Source of the DNA: an uncultured Ferrimonas sp.
Lineage (GTDB): Bacteria > Pseudomonadota > Gammaproteobacteria > Enterobacterales > Shewanellaceae
Assembly (NCBI RefSeq): GCF_947489035.1
Contig: NZ_CANLCI010000015.1
Span: 1 to 64,000, forward strand
Direction of reading: 5' to 3'
Length of the DNA stretch: 64,000 nucleotides
Shown: positions 41,421 through 53,000 of the stretch, piece by piece
Numbering within the stretch: position 1 is the stretch's first letter
Layout: every line of letters begins with the position of its first letter
The notes under the pieces: model-generated
Database searches by the model: none
Told to the model about the DNA's origin: nothing
What the model saw: only the letters and a program-made list of their open reading frames with translations
Program-made: the position numbers and the translations under genes

Positions 41421-42311
41421 TTACTCGCGGTAATACACTTGGCGAGCCTGATCGATGCGCTGGCAAATTTGCGCTAATCCATCCAGCGCGCGGGGGCCAT
41501 TACGATGGACAAGATCGCCATCAATGGTGAGCTGCAACTGCTGTTTGATCGCAGGGATCTCTGGCCATTGTTGCCAAGGTTGGCTTTCGCTGTTGCTAAA
41601 GCCTTGGTGGGTGGGCTTTAAGATCAACTGCGGCGCGGCCACTAACACTTGCTCTACGCTCACTTGCGGATAATCCGCCAACGCGCTGGCAAACACATTA
41701 CTGCCACCGCAGCTGCTCAGCATCTGCTCAATCCAGCCTCCAGCCACCGTGGTCAGTGGCTCGGGCCACACCTGATAAAACACCGTTACGGGCTGCCGTT
41801 GTTGGTAGCGTTGCAGTAACTGTTGCAGCCGCAATTGAAACTGCTCAGCCACTTGCTCACCTTGAGCCTTATGGCCGCTGATCGCCGCCAGCTGGCGCAA
41901 CACCACGGGGATCTGCTCAAGTTGGCTCACGCTGGAATCGATCACCGGCACGCCCACCAGTGCTAACCGTTGCAACAACTCGGCATTGGTATCGGCTTTG
42001 GCCACCACCACCAGATCGGGCTGACTCAGTAACAACGCTTCCATGTCGATGTGGTTATACCGCCCCACTCTGGGGATCTGTGTCGCGGCAGGGGGATAAT
42101 CGGCGTACTCCACCGTTGCCACAATCTGTTCGCCAGCCCCCACAGCAAACAACAGTTCAACCGAGCTGGGCGACATCGCCGCAATCCGCATCGGCGTTGA
42201 TGTTGTCGTTGTTGTCGCTGTCGTTTTAGTTGTTGCTGCTGATGCTGGGGCAGCAACCGCCACGGTTACCGCGCTCAGCAGCGCCCACAACAGCACAAGT
42301 TGCTTCGTCAT
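41421..42311 (-). CDS. btuF: Periplasmic cobalamin-binding protein
   Basis: 296 residues with signal peptide followed by a Thr-rich linker (about 25-40). The binding-protein fold has [20 protein letters not shown] near 45 and [20 protein letters not shown], then PDLVVVAK, typical of BtuF. The C-terminal lobe has [20 protein letters not shown]. Delivers B12 from BtuB to BtuCD. Gene order btuB-D-C-F-cobQ with short gaps indicates one transcript under the upstream riboswitch. Confidence 0.93.
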   Translation of the reverse strand: MTKQLVLLWALLSAVTVAVAAPASAATTKTTATTTTTSTPMRIAAMSPSSVELLFAVGAGEQIVATVEYADYPPAATQIPRVGRYNHIDMEALLLSQPDLVVVAKADTNAELLQRLALVGVPVIDSSVSQLEQIPVVLRQLAAISGHKAQGEQVAEQFQLRLQQLLQRYQQRQPVTVFYQVWPEPLTTVAGGWIEQMLSSCGGSNVFASALADYPQVSVEQVLVAAPQLILKPTHQGFSNSESQPWQQWPEIPAIKQQLQLTIDGDLVHRNGPRALDGLAQICQRIDQARQVYYRE

Positions 42312-42342
42312 CTGTTATCCCTATCGATAAAGGCCAATGCCT

Positions 42343-43335
42343 TTAGCCCGCGCGCCGTTTAAGCAACAGCACGAGAAAAAATACGCTGCCAAGAATGGCG
42401 GTAACCACCCCAACGGGCAGTTCTTGTTGGGGCAGCAGTTGTCGCGCCAGCAGATCCACCCATACCATCATGATCCCGCCAAACAGCGCGGTAGTGATAA
42501 TGGTGGCGCGACTGGCCGCGCCAATTAATAAGCGCACCATGTGCGGCACCATCAAGCCAACAAAGCCAATGCCACCGCAATAAGCCACCAACGACGCGGT
42601 CACCAATGCGGTCAGCAGCAGCATGCCCAGCCGCAATGGCACCACCGCAACGCCTTGGGTGTGGGCGCTTTCATCCCCCGCCATCAACGCTTGCAGGTGC
42701 CGCTGCCACAGCTGTACTGCCACCAGCGCCAACAACACCACCACTGCGGGGTAGATTAAGGTATCCCAACTGGCGCGAGCAAAGCTGCCAAGGCTCCAAA
42801 ACAACACCGCCTGCATCGCTTGGGCGTCGCCAAAATAAAGCACCAAACTGGCCAGTGACGACAACAAGAACGATATTGCCACCCCAGCTAAAATCAGCCC
42901 TTCTACTTGGCCATCCCGCGCCATCACCATCACCACGGCCACCGCGATCAGCGAACCTAAAAAGGCAGCCAACGGCAAGCCAATGCCAGTAATGCCGCCG
43001 CTCAGCGCCAACACCGCCCCCAGCGATGCACCAGCGGAGATCCCAAACAAAAACGGATCCGCTAATGGGTTACGCGTAACGCTTTGCAGCACCGAGCCCG
43101 ATAACGCCAGCCCGGCACCACACAACAACGCCAACAGCACCCGCGGCAAGCGCAGCTCAACCACAATCCGTTCCGCCACATTGGCTGGGGCCGCGCCAAC
43201 CGCTTTGTGCCATAACGCCGCTGCTACCTGAGTTAACGACAGATCAGCACTGCCATAGGCGATGGCGATCAGCGGCGAGAAGACACCAGCAATGCACAAC
43301 AGCAGCAATAGAGTGCGAGAGGAGACCAAACTCAT
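42343..43335 (-). CDS. btuC: Cobalamin ABC transporter permease
   Basis: 330 residues from ATG 43335 with AGGAG upstream. About ten membrane helices in the FecCD/BtuC pattern: LRLPRVLLALLCGAGLALSG near 55, QSVTRNPLADPFLFGISAGA near 76, and GGIGFVGLMVPHMVRLLIGA near 250. It overlaps the btuD stop by ATGA, giving coupled translation. Confidence 0.94.
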   Translation of the reverse strand: MSLVSSRTLLLLLCIAGVFSPLIAIAYGSADLSLTQVAAALWHKAVGAAPANVAERIVVELRLPRVLLALLCGAGLALSGSVLQSVTRNPLADPFLFGISAGASLGAVLALSGGITGIGLPLAAFLGSLIAVAVVMVMARDGQVEGLILAGVAISFLLSSLASLVLYFGDAQAMQAVLFWSLGSFARASWDTLIYPAVVVLLALVAVQLWQRHLQALMAGDESAHTQGVAVVPLRLGMLLLTALVTASLVAYCGGIGFVGLMVPHMVRLLIGAASRATIITTALFGGIMMVWVDLLARQLLPQQELPVGVVTAILGSVFFLVLLLKRRAG

Positions 43336-44171
43336 GGTTGCTCCTGCTCTAAGGCAGTTTGCCACGGTTGATATTGATAGCGGATCTGCGGCCGGTGACT
43401 GTTGGATGGGCAATCAACCAAGGCATTAACCTGAAACACCGTTTTGATCATCTCGGGGGTGAGTACCTCGGCAGGGCTGCCATTCGCAATAAGCTGCCCC
43501 TGTTGCAGTAACAGCAGCCTATCGCAATAGGCTGCCGCTAAATTGAGATCGTGGATAGAGGCAATGACGGTGATCCCCAATGAACGAACCAGCTCTAACA
43601 CCTCGATTTGATAGTGCACATCAAGGTGGTTAGTGGGTTCATCCAAGATCAGGATCTGCGGGCGCTGCAGCATCGCGCGCGCGATCAGCAACCGCTGTTG
43701 CTCGCCACCAGACAGGTGATCGTAACGCTGCTCGGCCAGATGGGACAGTTCCACCCGCGCTAACAGCGCATCAATCTGCTGTTGTTCACCACGGTCATTA
43801 CTGCGTTGCCAAAAGCGCTGGTGTGCCAACAAGCCCGTTGCCATAAATTGGCGCACGGTCATGGCAAACCCCACCGGCGAGTGCTGCGTAACCACCGCAA
43901 TGCGTTGCGCCAACTGCCGCTGGCTCAACACGGATAACGCTTGGCTGCCGATGTAGATGCTGCCACTGCTGGGTTTCAGGTAGCGGTATAAGCAACGCAA
44001 TAAGGTTGACTTGCCCGCCCCATTTGGCCCCAATAAGCCGACAAATTCGCCCCGCTGTACCGCAAAGCTTATCTGTGCCAGCACCAGTTTTTCTGGGCAG
44101 GCCCAGCTTAACTCCGCCACCGAAATCGCAGGGCTGTCGTCCGCCGTTATGGGGGGCACAAGTTGCAGCAT
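43332..44171 (-). CDS. btuD: Cobalamin ABC transporter ATP-binding protein
   Basis: 279 residues from ATG 44171 with an AAGGCG site. Walker A GPNGAGKST near 48, Q-loop VVTQHSP near 94, signature LSGGEQQRLLIARAM near 152, Walker B ILILDEPTNHLD near 172, and switch His in IASIHDLN near 204. Drives B12 uptake with BtuC and BtuF. Confidence 0.94.
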   Translation of the reverse strand: MLQLVPPITADDSPAISVAELSWACPEKLVLAQISFAVQRGEFVGLLGPNGAGKSTLLRCLYRYLKPSSGSIYIGSQALSVLSQRQLAQRIAVVTQHSPVGFAMTVRQFMATGLLAHQRFWQRSNDRGEQQQIDALLARVELSHLAEQRYDHLSGGEQQRLLIARAMLQRPQILILDEPTNHLDVHYQIEVLELVRSLGITVIASIHDLNLAAAYCDRLLLLQQGQLIANGSPAEVLTPEMIKTVFQVNALVDCPSNSHRPQIRYQYQPWQTALEQEQP

Positions 44172-44180
44172 CACATCGCC

Positions 44181-45986
44181 TTATAGGTTGTTGTAGCTTA
44201 CGCCAAGGAACCACTGGCGACCGGGGGTGTTGTAAATCTCGCCCGGATTAAAGCCCAAGTTACTGGTGGTGTCGGCATCAAAGGCGTTGTTGAGCTTGGC
44301 TTGTACGCTCCAAGCGGCACTAAGCTGGTAGCCTAAAGCGAAGTTGACACTGTGGTAGGCATCGAGATACTCGTTGCCAGACACAAAACGCTTACCTTGG
44401 TAGTGGTAATCCGCACGGGCATCAAACTGCTGCCAATCGTAGCTGATGGCGTAATCCAGTTCGTGCTCTGAACGGCCTTTCAATTCAGTATTGTGGCCCT
44501 TATCTTCAGCATCCAGATAGGTGTACGCCAATTCATGGGATACGCCCGCCAGATCGAACTGGGCCCCTAACTCGATCCCACGTAAGCGCGCCTTACCAAT
44601 ATTGATTGGCTTGCCCGCAGTGCTATCCCAAATGATCAGTTCATCAATGTCGTTATTAAACAGCGACAAATAAGCCGACGCCACAGCACCGCTGTAATCC
44701 AGCGCAAGCTCCGTGTTTTTCGATTCTTCAGGGGCGAGATCCGGGTTGCTGGAAAACGGGTAATAGAGATCATTAAAGGTTGGCGCATGGAAGCCGGTAC
44801 CCGCGCTGGCTGATACACGCCACTCGCTGTTCACTTCATACGCTGCGCCCAAGTTGTAAGTAGTGGCGTAATCGACGTTTTCAATGTCGTCGTAGCGCAC
44901 TGCCCCTTCCAGCAACCATTGGCCGATGTCGGCACGGGCTAAGGTGTAAACCGCTACGGTTGCACGCTCATCAACGGGGTAGTTACCCCCAAAAGTATCG
45001 CCATACACTTGCTCGTCGAAGTAATCGACACCACCGGACAACACCAGCTGTGAGCTCAGTTGATACTGACTGGCAATGCTGGCTTGATCCCGCTGGGTTT
45101 CAAAACGAGTGATGCCGGGCACACCCTCTTTAAAATCATCGGCGCGATCTTGCGATTGACCTAAGTTCACCTTGGTGGTGACCGCATCCGTTTGGTACAC
45201 CGCGCCGAGATCCCACAGGTAGTTTTCAAAATCGCTTTGGTTACCACCGTAGCTGCTATCAAATTCACGGTTACCGCGGTTGTATTGGCCAACCCAAGTT
45301 AGCTGGAACTGTTGATTTAATTGCTGCTGACCATTGATCCCGACGGCGGTACGATCGTAACCGTCATCGTCGGTTTCGCCATCAGACAGTACATCAAACC
45401 CATCGCTGCGCTCTTGGCTGATGGAGATGCTGGTTTGGCCATCGCCGTGGCTTAAGCCAGCACCGCCCGCAAAGCGGCGGTAGTCGTCGCTGCCAAACTC
45501 CATCGAGGCAATAAACTGCTTGCTCTCCAGTTGGCGGGTAAAAATTTGGATCACGCCGCCAATGGCATCGCTGCCCCATACCGCTGCACGTGGGCCTTTC
45601 ACCACTTCAATGCGTTCAATTTGGTCCGGCGCAATGGTTGAAAATGCCGCACCGCCATTGGTGGCTGATGCGATCCGCACTCCATCCACCAAGACCAGTA
45701 CTTGGTTAGAGTTGGCGCCTCGAATACGAACCGATGAGAGCTGCGCCACACCGCCACTGCGGGTAACACTGATCCCCGGCAGGCGTTCCAACAGATCCAC
45801 GACGGATTTGGGGTTGATCGCTTCGATTTCGCTGCGTTCAACGGTGTTCACCACCGCCAGTTGCATCTCTGGGGCGGTATCAAAGCGAGAGCCGGTAACG
45901 GTAATGGTTTCAATGTCATCCGCATAGGCGGAAGAAGCGGCGGCCAAAGCGATGGCAACCAAAGACAAGCGCGTTTTTAAACTCAT
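44181..45986 (-). CDS. btuB: Outer-membrane vitamin B12 receptor
   Basis: 601 residues. Signal peptide to SSAYA, TonB-box region ETITVTGSRFD, plug with VVDLLERLPGISVTRSGGVA and RIRGANSNQVLVLVDGVRIA, then a 22-strand type barrel; length and pattern match BtuB. First gene of the operon and about 170 bases below a cobalamin riboswitch, so it is expected to be off when B12 is plentiful. TonB-dependent import into the periplasm. Confidence 0.93.
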   Translation of the reverse strand: MSLKTRLSLVAIALAAASSAYADDIETITVTGSRFDTAPEMQLAVVNTVERSEIEAINPKSVVDLLERLPGISVTRSGGVAQLSSVRIRGANSNQVLVLVDGVRIASATNGGAAFSTIAPDQIERIEVVKGPRAAVWGSDAIGGVIQIFTRQLESKQFIASMEFGSDDYRRFAGGAGLSHGDGQTSISISQERSDGFDVLSDGETDDDGYDRTAVGINGQQQLNQQFQLTWVGQYNRGNREFDSSYGGNQSDFENYLWDLGAVYQTDAVTTKVNLGQSQDRADDFKEGVPGITRFETQRDQASIASQYQLSSQLVLSGGVDYFDEQVYGDTFGGNYPVDERATVAVYTLARADIGQWLLEGAVRYDDIENVDYATTYNLGAAYEVNSEWRVSASAGTGFHAPTFNDLYYPFSSNPDLAPEESKNTELALDYSGAVASAYLSLFNNDIDELIIWDSTAGKPINIGKARLRGIELGAQFDLAGVSHELAYTYLDAEDKGHNTELKGRSEHELDYAISYDWQQFDARADYHYQGKRFVSGNEYLDAYHSVNFALGYQLSAAWSVQAKLNNAFDADTTSNLGFNPGEIYNTPGRQWFLGVSYNNL

Positions 45987-46159
45987 GGGGGATCCTATTG
46001 TTGAGTTAAAAGCGCGGGAACAGTATGAGGGACAACAGCACTAACGCCGCTGCCAACAGAATAGCTTTCATTTGTTATCTGGCGTCAGATTCCTTGCAAC
46101 GCCAACATCAAAAATCAACCACCTGCTCAAGTAACCCGCTTGAGTCAAATTTGCAGAGT

Positions 46160-46302
46160 AAGGTAGGTCTCCTGGCTTTCAGCATCTCAACTCGCCCCTT
46201 CCCGGCTCTGCCAGTGGTGATGACGTGTCGCTCTGAATACAGTTGCGAGTACAGCCGCGGATTCGCACCGCGTTCCCTGTTATGCCTTGCGGCACCTTAA
46301 AC
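46160..46302 (-). ncRNA. Cobalamin (B12) riboswitch
   Basis: Read on the minus strand, the conserved elements occur in order: AAGGTGCC, AACAGGGAA, GCGGTGCGAATCCGCGGCTG, CGCAACTGT, CACCACTGGC, GGGAAGG, and the B12 box GAAAGCCAGGAGACC (46166-46180). This is a full class I cobalamin aptamer. It lies upstream of btuB and should repress the btu-cobQ operon when adenosylcobalamin or related corrinoids bind. Confidence 0.95.
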
Positions 46303-46611
46303 TGGAGCTCGCCACCAAGGCGAGATCAGGCGGAATTGTGCCAGAGTTAATCCAGAACACAAGCCAAACGTTTAGATGGCTAGATAGCCATTTGCTATGA
46401 GTTATGTTGATGTCGATCTGATCAGCCAGAGATAAGTGGCTAACGCGGCCTCTGGCTGACAACGATTGCGCGGAAAACGGGCTAAGATCGGCCAAAGTTA
46501 CCGCGAAAGCGGCTCTGGCTGACAAAAACGGCATTTTTGCGGTACTGAACAGGGATTTTCGCGGTGGTGATTGCTAGCATGGTCACACGTATTTCACAGT
46601 GTTACCAAATC
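46303..46611. other. Intergenic region between the riboswitch and the 99-residue gene
   Basis: Divergent region that should hold the riboswitch promoter. It contains a short direct repeat CTCTGGCTGACAA (about 46451 and 46512). No gene is supported. Confidence 0.5.
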
Positions 46612-46911
46612 ATGACTGAGCAAACTTTCGAACCCAAAGCCAATGACGAACTCGTTTGTCTGATCCTTCACGCCCAGCACCTGATCAACGCTCAGACCCT
46701 GTATCGCCAAGATATCTCTGAGCAGTTCAACCTGATCTTTCAGCCTGAAGGCGAACAGTTGATCTGCCCAATCAGTGATCAGCAAGTGGCCAGCGCCGAC
46801 TTCCCTGCGTGGCTCGGTCAGTTTCAAAGCGACAGCAACCGCCGCGAACTGGGCGACGTGATTTTTGTTGCCATTGGCACCATGTTGCAGCTGTGGTCTT
46901 TACGTCAGTAA
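46612..46911 (+). CDS. Small cytoplasmic protein of unknown function
   Basis: 99 residues from ATG 46612; upstream in-frame codons look non-coding. Acidic, with helix-like LVCLILHAQHLINAQTLYRQ and a hydrophobic C-terminal helix DVIFVAIGTMLQLW. No signal peptide and no recognised family. It has its own terminator immediately downstream, which supports it as a real gene. Confidence 0.6.
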   Translation: MTEQTFEPKANDELVCLILHAQHLINAQTLYRQDISEQFNLIFQPEGEQLICPISDQQVASADFPAWLGQFQSDSNRRELGDVIFVAIGTMLQLWSLRQ

Positions 46912-46936
46912 AGCGATATTCCATCGCACTGCATCA

Positions 46937-46967
46937 ACAAAACCCGCCAACTTGGCGGGTTTTGTTA
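46937..46967 (+). terminator. Terminator of the 99-residue gene
   Basis: AACAAAACCCGCC and its full complement around a short loop. The A and T runs on either side would allow it to serve both strands. Confidence 0.88.
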
Positions 46968-47054
46968 TTTGGGGCTTGGCGCGATGACTGGAATTGCCTA
47001 GTGGCAGCAGCCCCTATCGTTCCAGACTAAGCCTTCACGGGATCCAGCCTTTCG

Positions 47055-50000
47055 TTAAACCCCTTTATGGTTTCTTTTACGCCAAGCCAGCAACAGAAGA
47101 GCGACGCCAGAGAACAGCAGTAATTGCGGCGACAGTGCACCGCTGCTGCGGCGTTGATAAGAAAGCCCATTGTACGCATCAAGGTGATCGGCAATGCCGT
47201 CATTGTCTTGATCAGGCAGTTCGCGATCATCACGAATGCCATTGCCATCGGCATCAACCCCAAACAGCACCCCATTAATTTGGTGATCCACCCCATCATC
47301 AATGCCATCAGCATCAGCATCAAAGCCGGTGAAGTAGATCAATTGCGGGTTTTCTTCAATATCCGGAATGCCATCACCATCGGCGTCGTCATCGCTGTGA
47401 TTGGCGATCCCATCGCCATCAATGTCTGCCAAGCTGCCAAAGGCACCCACGGCCCCATCAACCACATCAATCAAGCCGTCGTTATCCATATCGATGGTGC
47501 CATCTAAGCGACCATCGCCATTGGCGTCCAATATGTCTGACGAACCGTACTGTTCGATGTCGTAATTGCTGCCATCACTGCGTAGTTGCAGCGTATTTGG
47601 AATGCCATCGCCGTTGCTGTCGACCATCTCATCTTGCTGCCACAGCAACTCGGAACCCTCGTCCATCAGGCCGTTTGAATCGTCATCAACTTGCCCTGAT
47701 TCGGTAATGTCGGTGATGCCGTCATTATCAGAATCCAAATCGAGGTGATTCATAATGCCGTCGCCATCATGGTCGAAGTCGCGGTAGCGTTGTGCGATGG
47801 CATCCAGGTTGTGATAAGCATCATCAACGCCATCGAGGTTGTCGTCACGGCGTTCCGGTTCTAGCTCACCGTTGCCATCCACGTCGGCATCAAACAGATT
47901 CCAAATGCCGTCCTGATCCTGATCTTCATGGGCAACTCTGGAACTCTCTTGGCTGCCAACGAAGCCACCTTTGCCCGCCGCTGCGGCCATTGGATCCAGA
48001 TTAATGTTAAGACTCAAAAAAAACTCTAATTGGTCGGCAATGCCATCGTTATCCGAGTCACGATCCTCAGCATCTAACGTGCCATCAAAATCAGTATCTA
48101 CCGCCGTTTCTAAGCGATTAGGAAGGCCATCTTTATCGGCATCTTGCCCCAGCATGATCTCGGCAATCACTGCCTCAAGCTCGATAATTGAATCCAACTG
48201 ACCGCTGCCTAACTGCTGCACCGCATAATTGATGATGCTGAGGATCTGCTGCAGCTGCTCTGGATCAATGCTGCTAACCCCAGCATTCACATAGGTTTCT
48301 ACGCTTGGCTCTGGCCCCTGCTGATCTGCAAAGTGGTGGATAGCCCGCAACGCGTGTTCAGCTACGGTTAAAATGGGCTCGCCAACGGATGATCGGATCT
48401 GCTCAGTAAAGCCTAACTGATCGCGATAACTGGCCATAACCCACAGCTGCAAACCGATGTGTTCTGCCTGCAAGGTTACACTGGCTGCCGTTACCTCAAG
48501 CGCGACGCTTTGTTCTGGCTCTGAGCCTCGATACCACTGATAACTTATCGACTCTGCTGCAACGCCATCGGGATCCGTCACCACGGCCGTTAACGTCTGC
48601 TCTGCCACAGCGAGGCCATCAATTCGAACTCTGCCAACGCGATTACTCGAGAACTCATAATCGGCCACGGCATTGCTGTTGCCTGCTAGATCGGTAACGG
48701 CGTCAGCCAACAGTGACAGGTTAATCGATTCGCCCTGAGAGACCACCGCGCCGACAAGCTGGAACTGGCTTGAGCCACCGCTGATCTCTGTGAGCACCGC
48801 ATTGTTCAGCGTAAAGTCCGTCACTTCTAGCTCGGACACAGCTTCAGAAAAAGTAAGGTCGATAACAAACTGATCGCCCTGTTCATTCCAATCGTGCGTG
48901 TAGGTTGCCTCCGGTGCAGTGCGGTCGTAGATCACCAGCATCGGCGCCGATGCCGCGTTCGGATTGCCCGCAAGATCTTGTGCTGCTGCGGCCACAACCG
49001 ATATCGACACTTCACCCTCGGCTTGCGGCGTTACCGTAAATTGAAAACCGCCCTCCATCACCTGCCAGTTGGATGGTTCGCCATTCAGTAATTGCACTCC
49101 ATCCATGCCAAAGCCAGCGACAACTTCATTGAATGTTACGCTGACAACAAAAGGCTTGTTCGTCACTTCCACACTGCTTAACAGCTGCACCACTGGGGCA
49201 GAATCATCAAACAGCAGTTCCAAAGGATTTGAGGCGCTGTTGCCATTACTTGCTGCATCTTCAGCCACCGCCGCTGGCACTAACACCGTTACCGCACCAT
49301 CAGCGGTTGGCGTGATCTCCGCGCTGTAACTAGTACCGCTGCCACTGAAACTGGATACCGTGCCGTTAGTTAATTGCAGATCGGTTTGGGTAAAGCCGCT
49401 GACGGCTTCGCTGAACTCAATGCTGATGCTGAATGCACCGTTCACTGTGTCGCTGACTGTAGATAGCACTACCGTCGGTGCACTGCCATCAAAGCTAACC
49501 GCCAATGAATTAGAGGCGCTGTTGCCATTGGTGGCGAGATCTTCAGCCACCGCCGCTGGTACTAACACCGTCACCGCGCCGTCAGCGGTTGGTGTGATCT
49601 CCGCGCTGTAACTAGTACCGCTGCCACTGAAACTGGATACCGTGGCGTTGGTTAACTGCAGATCGGTTTGGGTGAAGCCGCTGACGGGTTCGCTGAACTC
49701 AATGCTGATATTAAATGCGCCATTAACGGTACTACTAGTGCCGGATAGCACCACCGTTGGTGCGCTGCCATCAAAGCTAACAGCCAATGAATTGGAAGCG
49801 CTGTTGCCATTGGTTGCTGCGTCCTGAGCCACCGCCGCTGGCACTAACACCGTCACCGTACCATCAGCGGTTGGCACTATGGTGGCGCTGTAACTGCCGC
49901 CGCTGCCACTGAAACTGGATACCGTGCCGTTGGTTAATTGCAGATCGGTTTGGGTAAAGCCGCTGACGGACTCGCTGAACTCAATGCTGACATTGAATGC

Positions 50001-53000
50001 GCCGTTCACTGTACCGTTGGCACCAGCCAGCACCACCGTTGGTGCGCTGCCATCAAAGCTAACCGCCAATGAATTAGAGGCGCTGTTGCCATTGGTTGCT
50101 GCGTCCTGAGCCACCGCCGCTGGCACTGATACCGTTACCGCACCATTAGCGGTTGGTGTGATCTCTGCGCTGTAACTAGTACCGCTGCCACTGAAACTGG
50201 ATACCGTGGCGTTGCTTAACTGCAGATCGGTTTGGGCAAAACCGCTGACGGCTTCACTGAACTCAATGCTGATATTAAATGCGCCGTTCACTGTACTGTT
50301 GGCAGCAGCGAGCACCACCGTCGGTGCGCTGCCATCAAAGCTAACCGTCAATGAATTGGAGACCGTGTTGCCATTGCTGGCCAGATCTTCAACCACCGCC
50401 GCTGGCACTAACACCGTCACCGCACCATCAGCGGTAGGGGTGATCTCTGCGCTGTAACTGCTGCCGCTGCCACTAAATGCAGAGACCGTGGCGTTGGTTA
50501 ATTGCAGATCGGTTTGGGTGAAGCCGCTGACGGACTCGCTGAACTCAATGCTGATGCTGAATGCACCGTTCACTGTGTCGCTGACTGTAGATAGCACTAC
50601 CGTCGGTGCACTGCCATCAAAGCTAACCGCCAATGAATTAGAGGCGCTGTTGCCATTGGTGGCGAGATCTTCAGCCACCGCCGCTGGTACTAACACCGTT
50701 ACCGCACCGTCAGCGGTTGGTGTGATCTCCGCGTTGTAACTGCCGCCGCTGCCACTGAAACTGGATACCGTGGCGTTGGTTAACTGCAGATCCGTTTGGG
50801 TAAAGCCGCTGACGGCTTCACTGAACTCAATGCTGATGCTGAATGCGCCGTTCACTGTACCGTTGGCACCAGCCAGCACCACCGTTGGTGCGCTGCCATC
50901 AAAGCTAACCGCCAATGAATTAGAGGCGCTGTTGCCATTGGTTGCTGCGTCCTGAGCCACCGCCGCTGGTACTAACACCGTCACCGCGCCGTCAGCGGTT
51001 GGTGTGATCTCCGCGCTGTAACTAGTACCGCTGCCACTGAAACTGGATACCGTGGCGTTGGTTAGCTGCAGATCGGTTTGGGTAAAGCCGCTGACGGGCT
51101 CGCTGAACTCAATGCTGATATTGAATGCGCCGTTCACCGTACTGCTGGCACCGGATAACACCACCGTTGGTGCGCTGCCATCAAAGCTAACCGCCAATGA
51201 ATTGGAGGCGCTGTTGCCATTGGTTGCTGCGTCCTGAGCCACCGCCGCTGGCACTGATACCGTCACCGCACCGTCAGCGGTTGGCGTGATCTCTGCGCTG
51301 TAACTAGTACCGCTGCCACTGAAACTGGATACCGTGGCGTTGCTTAACTGCAGATCGGTTTGAGTAAAGCCGCTGACGGCTTCGCTGAACTCAATGCTGA
51401 TGCTGAATGCGCCGTTCACTGTACTGCTGGCACTGGATAGCACCACCGTCGGTGCGCTGCCATCGAAGCTGACCGCCAATGAATTTGAAGCCGTATTGCT
51501 ATTAGTTGCTGCATCCTGAGCCACTGCCGCGGGCACTAACACCGTTACCGCACCATCAGCGGTTGGCGTGATCTCTGCGCTGTAACTAGTACCGCTGCCA
51601 CTGAAACTGGATACCGTGGCGTTGGTTAGCTGCAGATCGGTTTGGGTGAAGCCGCTGACGGACTCGCTGAACTCAATGCTGATGCTGAAAGCGCCGTTCA
51701 CTGTACTGTTGGCAGCAGCGAGCACCACCGTCGGTGCGCTGCCATCAAAGCTAACCGCCAATGAATTGGAAGCGCTGTTGCCATTGGTTGCTGCGTCCTG
51801 AGCCACCGCCGCTGGCACTAACACCGTTACCGCACCATCAGCGGTTGGCGTGATCTCCGCGCTGTAACTGCCGCCGCTGCCACTGAAACTGGATACCGTG
51901 CCGTTAGTTAACTGCAGATCGGTTTGGGTAAAGCCGCTGACGGATTCGCTGAACTCAATGCTGATATTAAATGCGCCGTTCACTGTGTCGCTGACAGTAG
52001 ATAACACCGCCGTCGGTGCGCTGCCATCAAAGCTAACCGCCAATGAATTGGAGGCGCTGTTGCCATTGCTGGCGAGATCTTCAGCCACCGCCGCTGGCAC
52101 TAACACCGTCACCGCACCATCAGCGGTTGGCGTGATCTCCGCGCTGTAACTGCCGCTGCTGCCACTGAAACTGGATACCGTGGCGTTAGTTAACTGCAGA
52201 TCGGTTTGGATGAAGCCGCTGACGGATTCGCTGAACTCAATGCTGATATTGAATGCGCCGTTCACTGTGTCGCTGACAGTAGATAACACCACCGTTGGTG
52301 CGCTGCCATCAAAGCTAACCGCCAATGAATTGGAGGCGCTGTTGCCATTGGTTGCTGCATCTTCAGCCACCGCCGCTGGCACTAACACCGTCACCGCACC
52401 ATCAGCGGTTGGCGCGATGGTGGCGCTGTAACTAGTACTGCTGCCACTGAAACTGGATACCGTGGCGTTGCTTAACTGCAGATCGGTTTGGGTAAAGCCG
52501 CTGACGGCTTCGCTGAACTCGATGCTGATGCTGAATGCGCTATTAACGGTACTACTAGCGCTGGATAGCACCACCGTTGGTGCAGTAATATCGAGGGATT
52601 CAGAGGTGAAGTTGATCGCCTGAGCGGACGCTTGGATATTCGGTGTGCCTTCGTCATCCTCCGCAACCACATACACGGTGTAACCCGTGCCCGGTTGCAA
52701 CCCAGCAAGGCTTAAGCTGGCGGTGGTGCCCACTGTACTGCCATTGCCAGAATCCACTGCAGCGCCATCACTGGCATCAGTCCCACTTCGCACTTGCGCA
52801 ACCGATGGCGCTGATTCTCCGTTAGCAACCACAACAAAGTACACCTGGCCTTGCTCATCCAGATCCACCGACAGCGTCGCAGCCGATGAAGTAATAGCGG
52901 TAACGGCAGGCGTGGAATCAAATACCGGGGCAATATCATCATTCACAGTGATGCTGTGCGCCTGCTGAACGCTGTATTCACCATCGTGGCTCTCGATGCA

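Noticed and set aside
40834..41433. 199-codon plus-strand frame opposite cobQ
   Set aside because: Antisense shadow of a gene with full catalytic motifs.
46025..46300. 91-codon plus-strand frame over the riboswitch
   Set aside because: It is the antisense of the cobalamin aptamer, whose conserved boxes explain the sequence.
49360..52431. Series of 61-83-codon plus-strand frames spaced 282 bases apart
   Set aside because: They are antisense shadows of the twelve repeats in the giant minus-strand gene.
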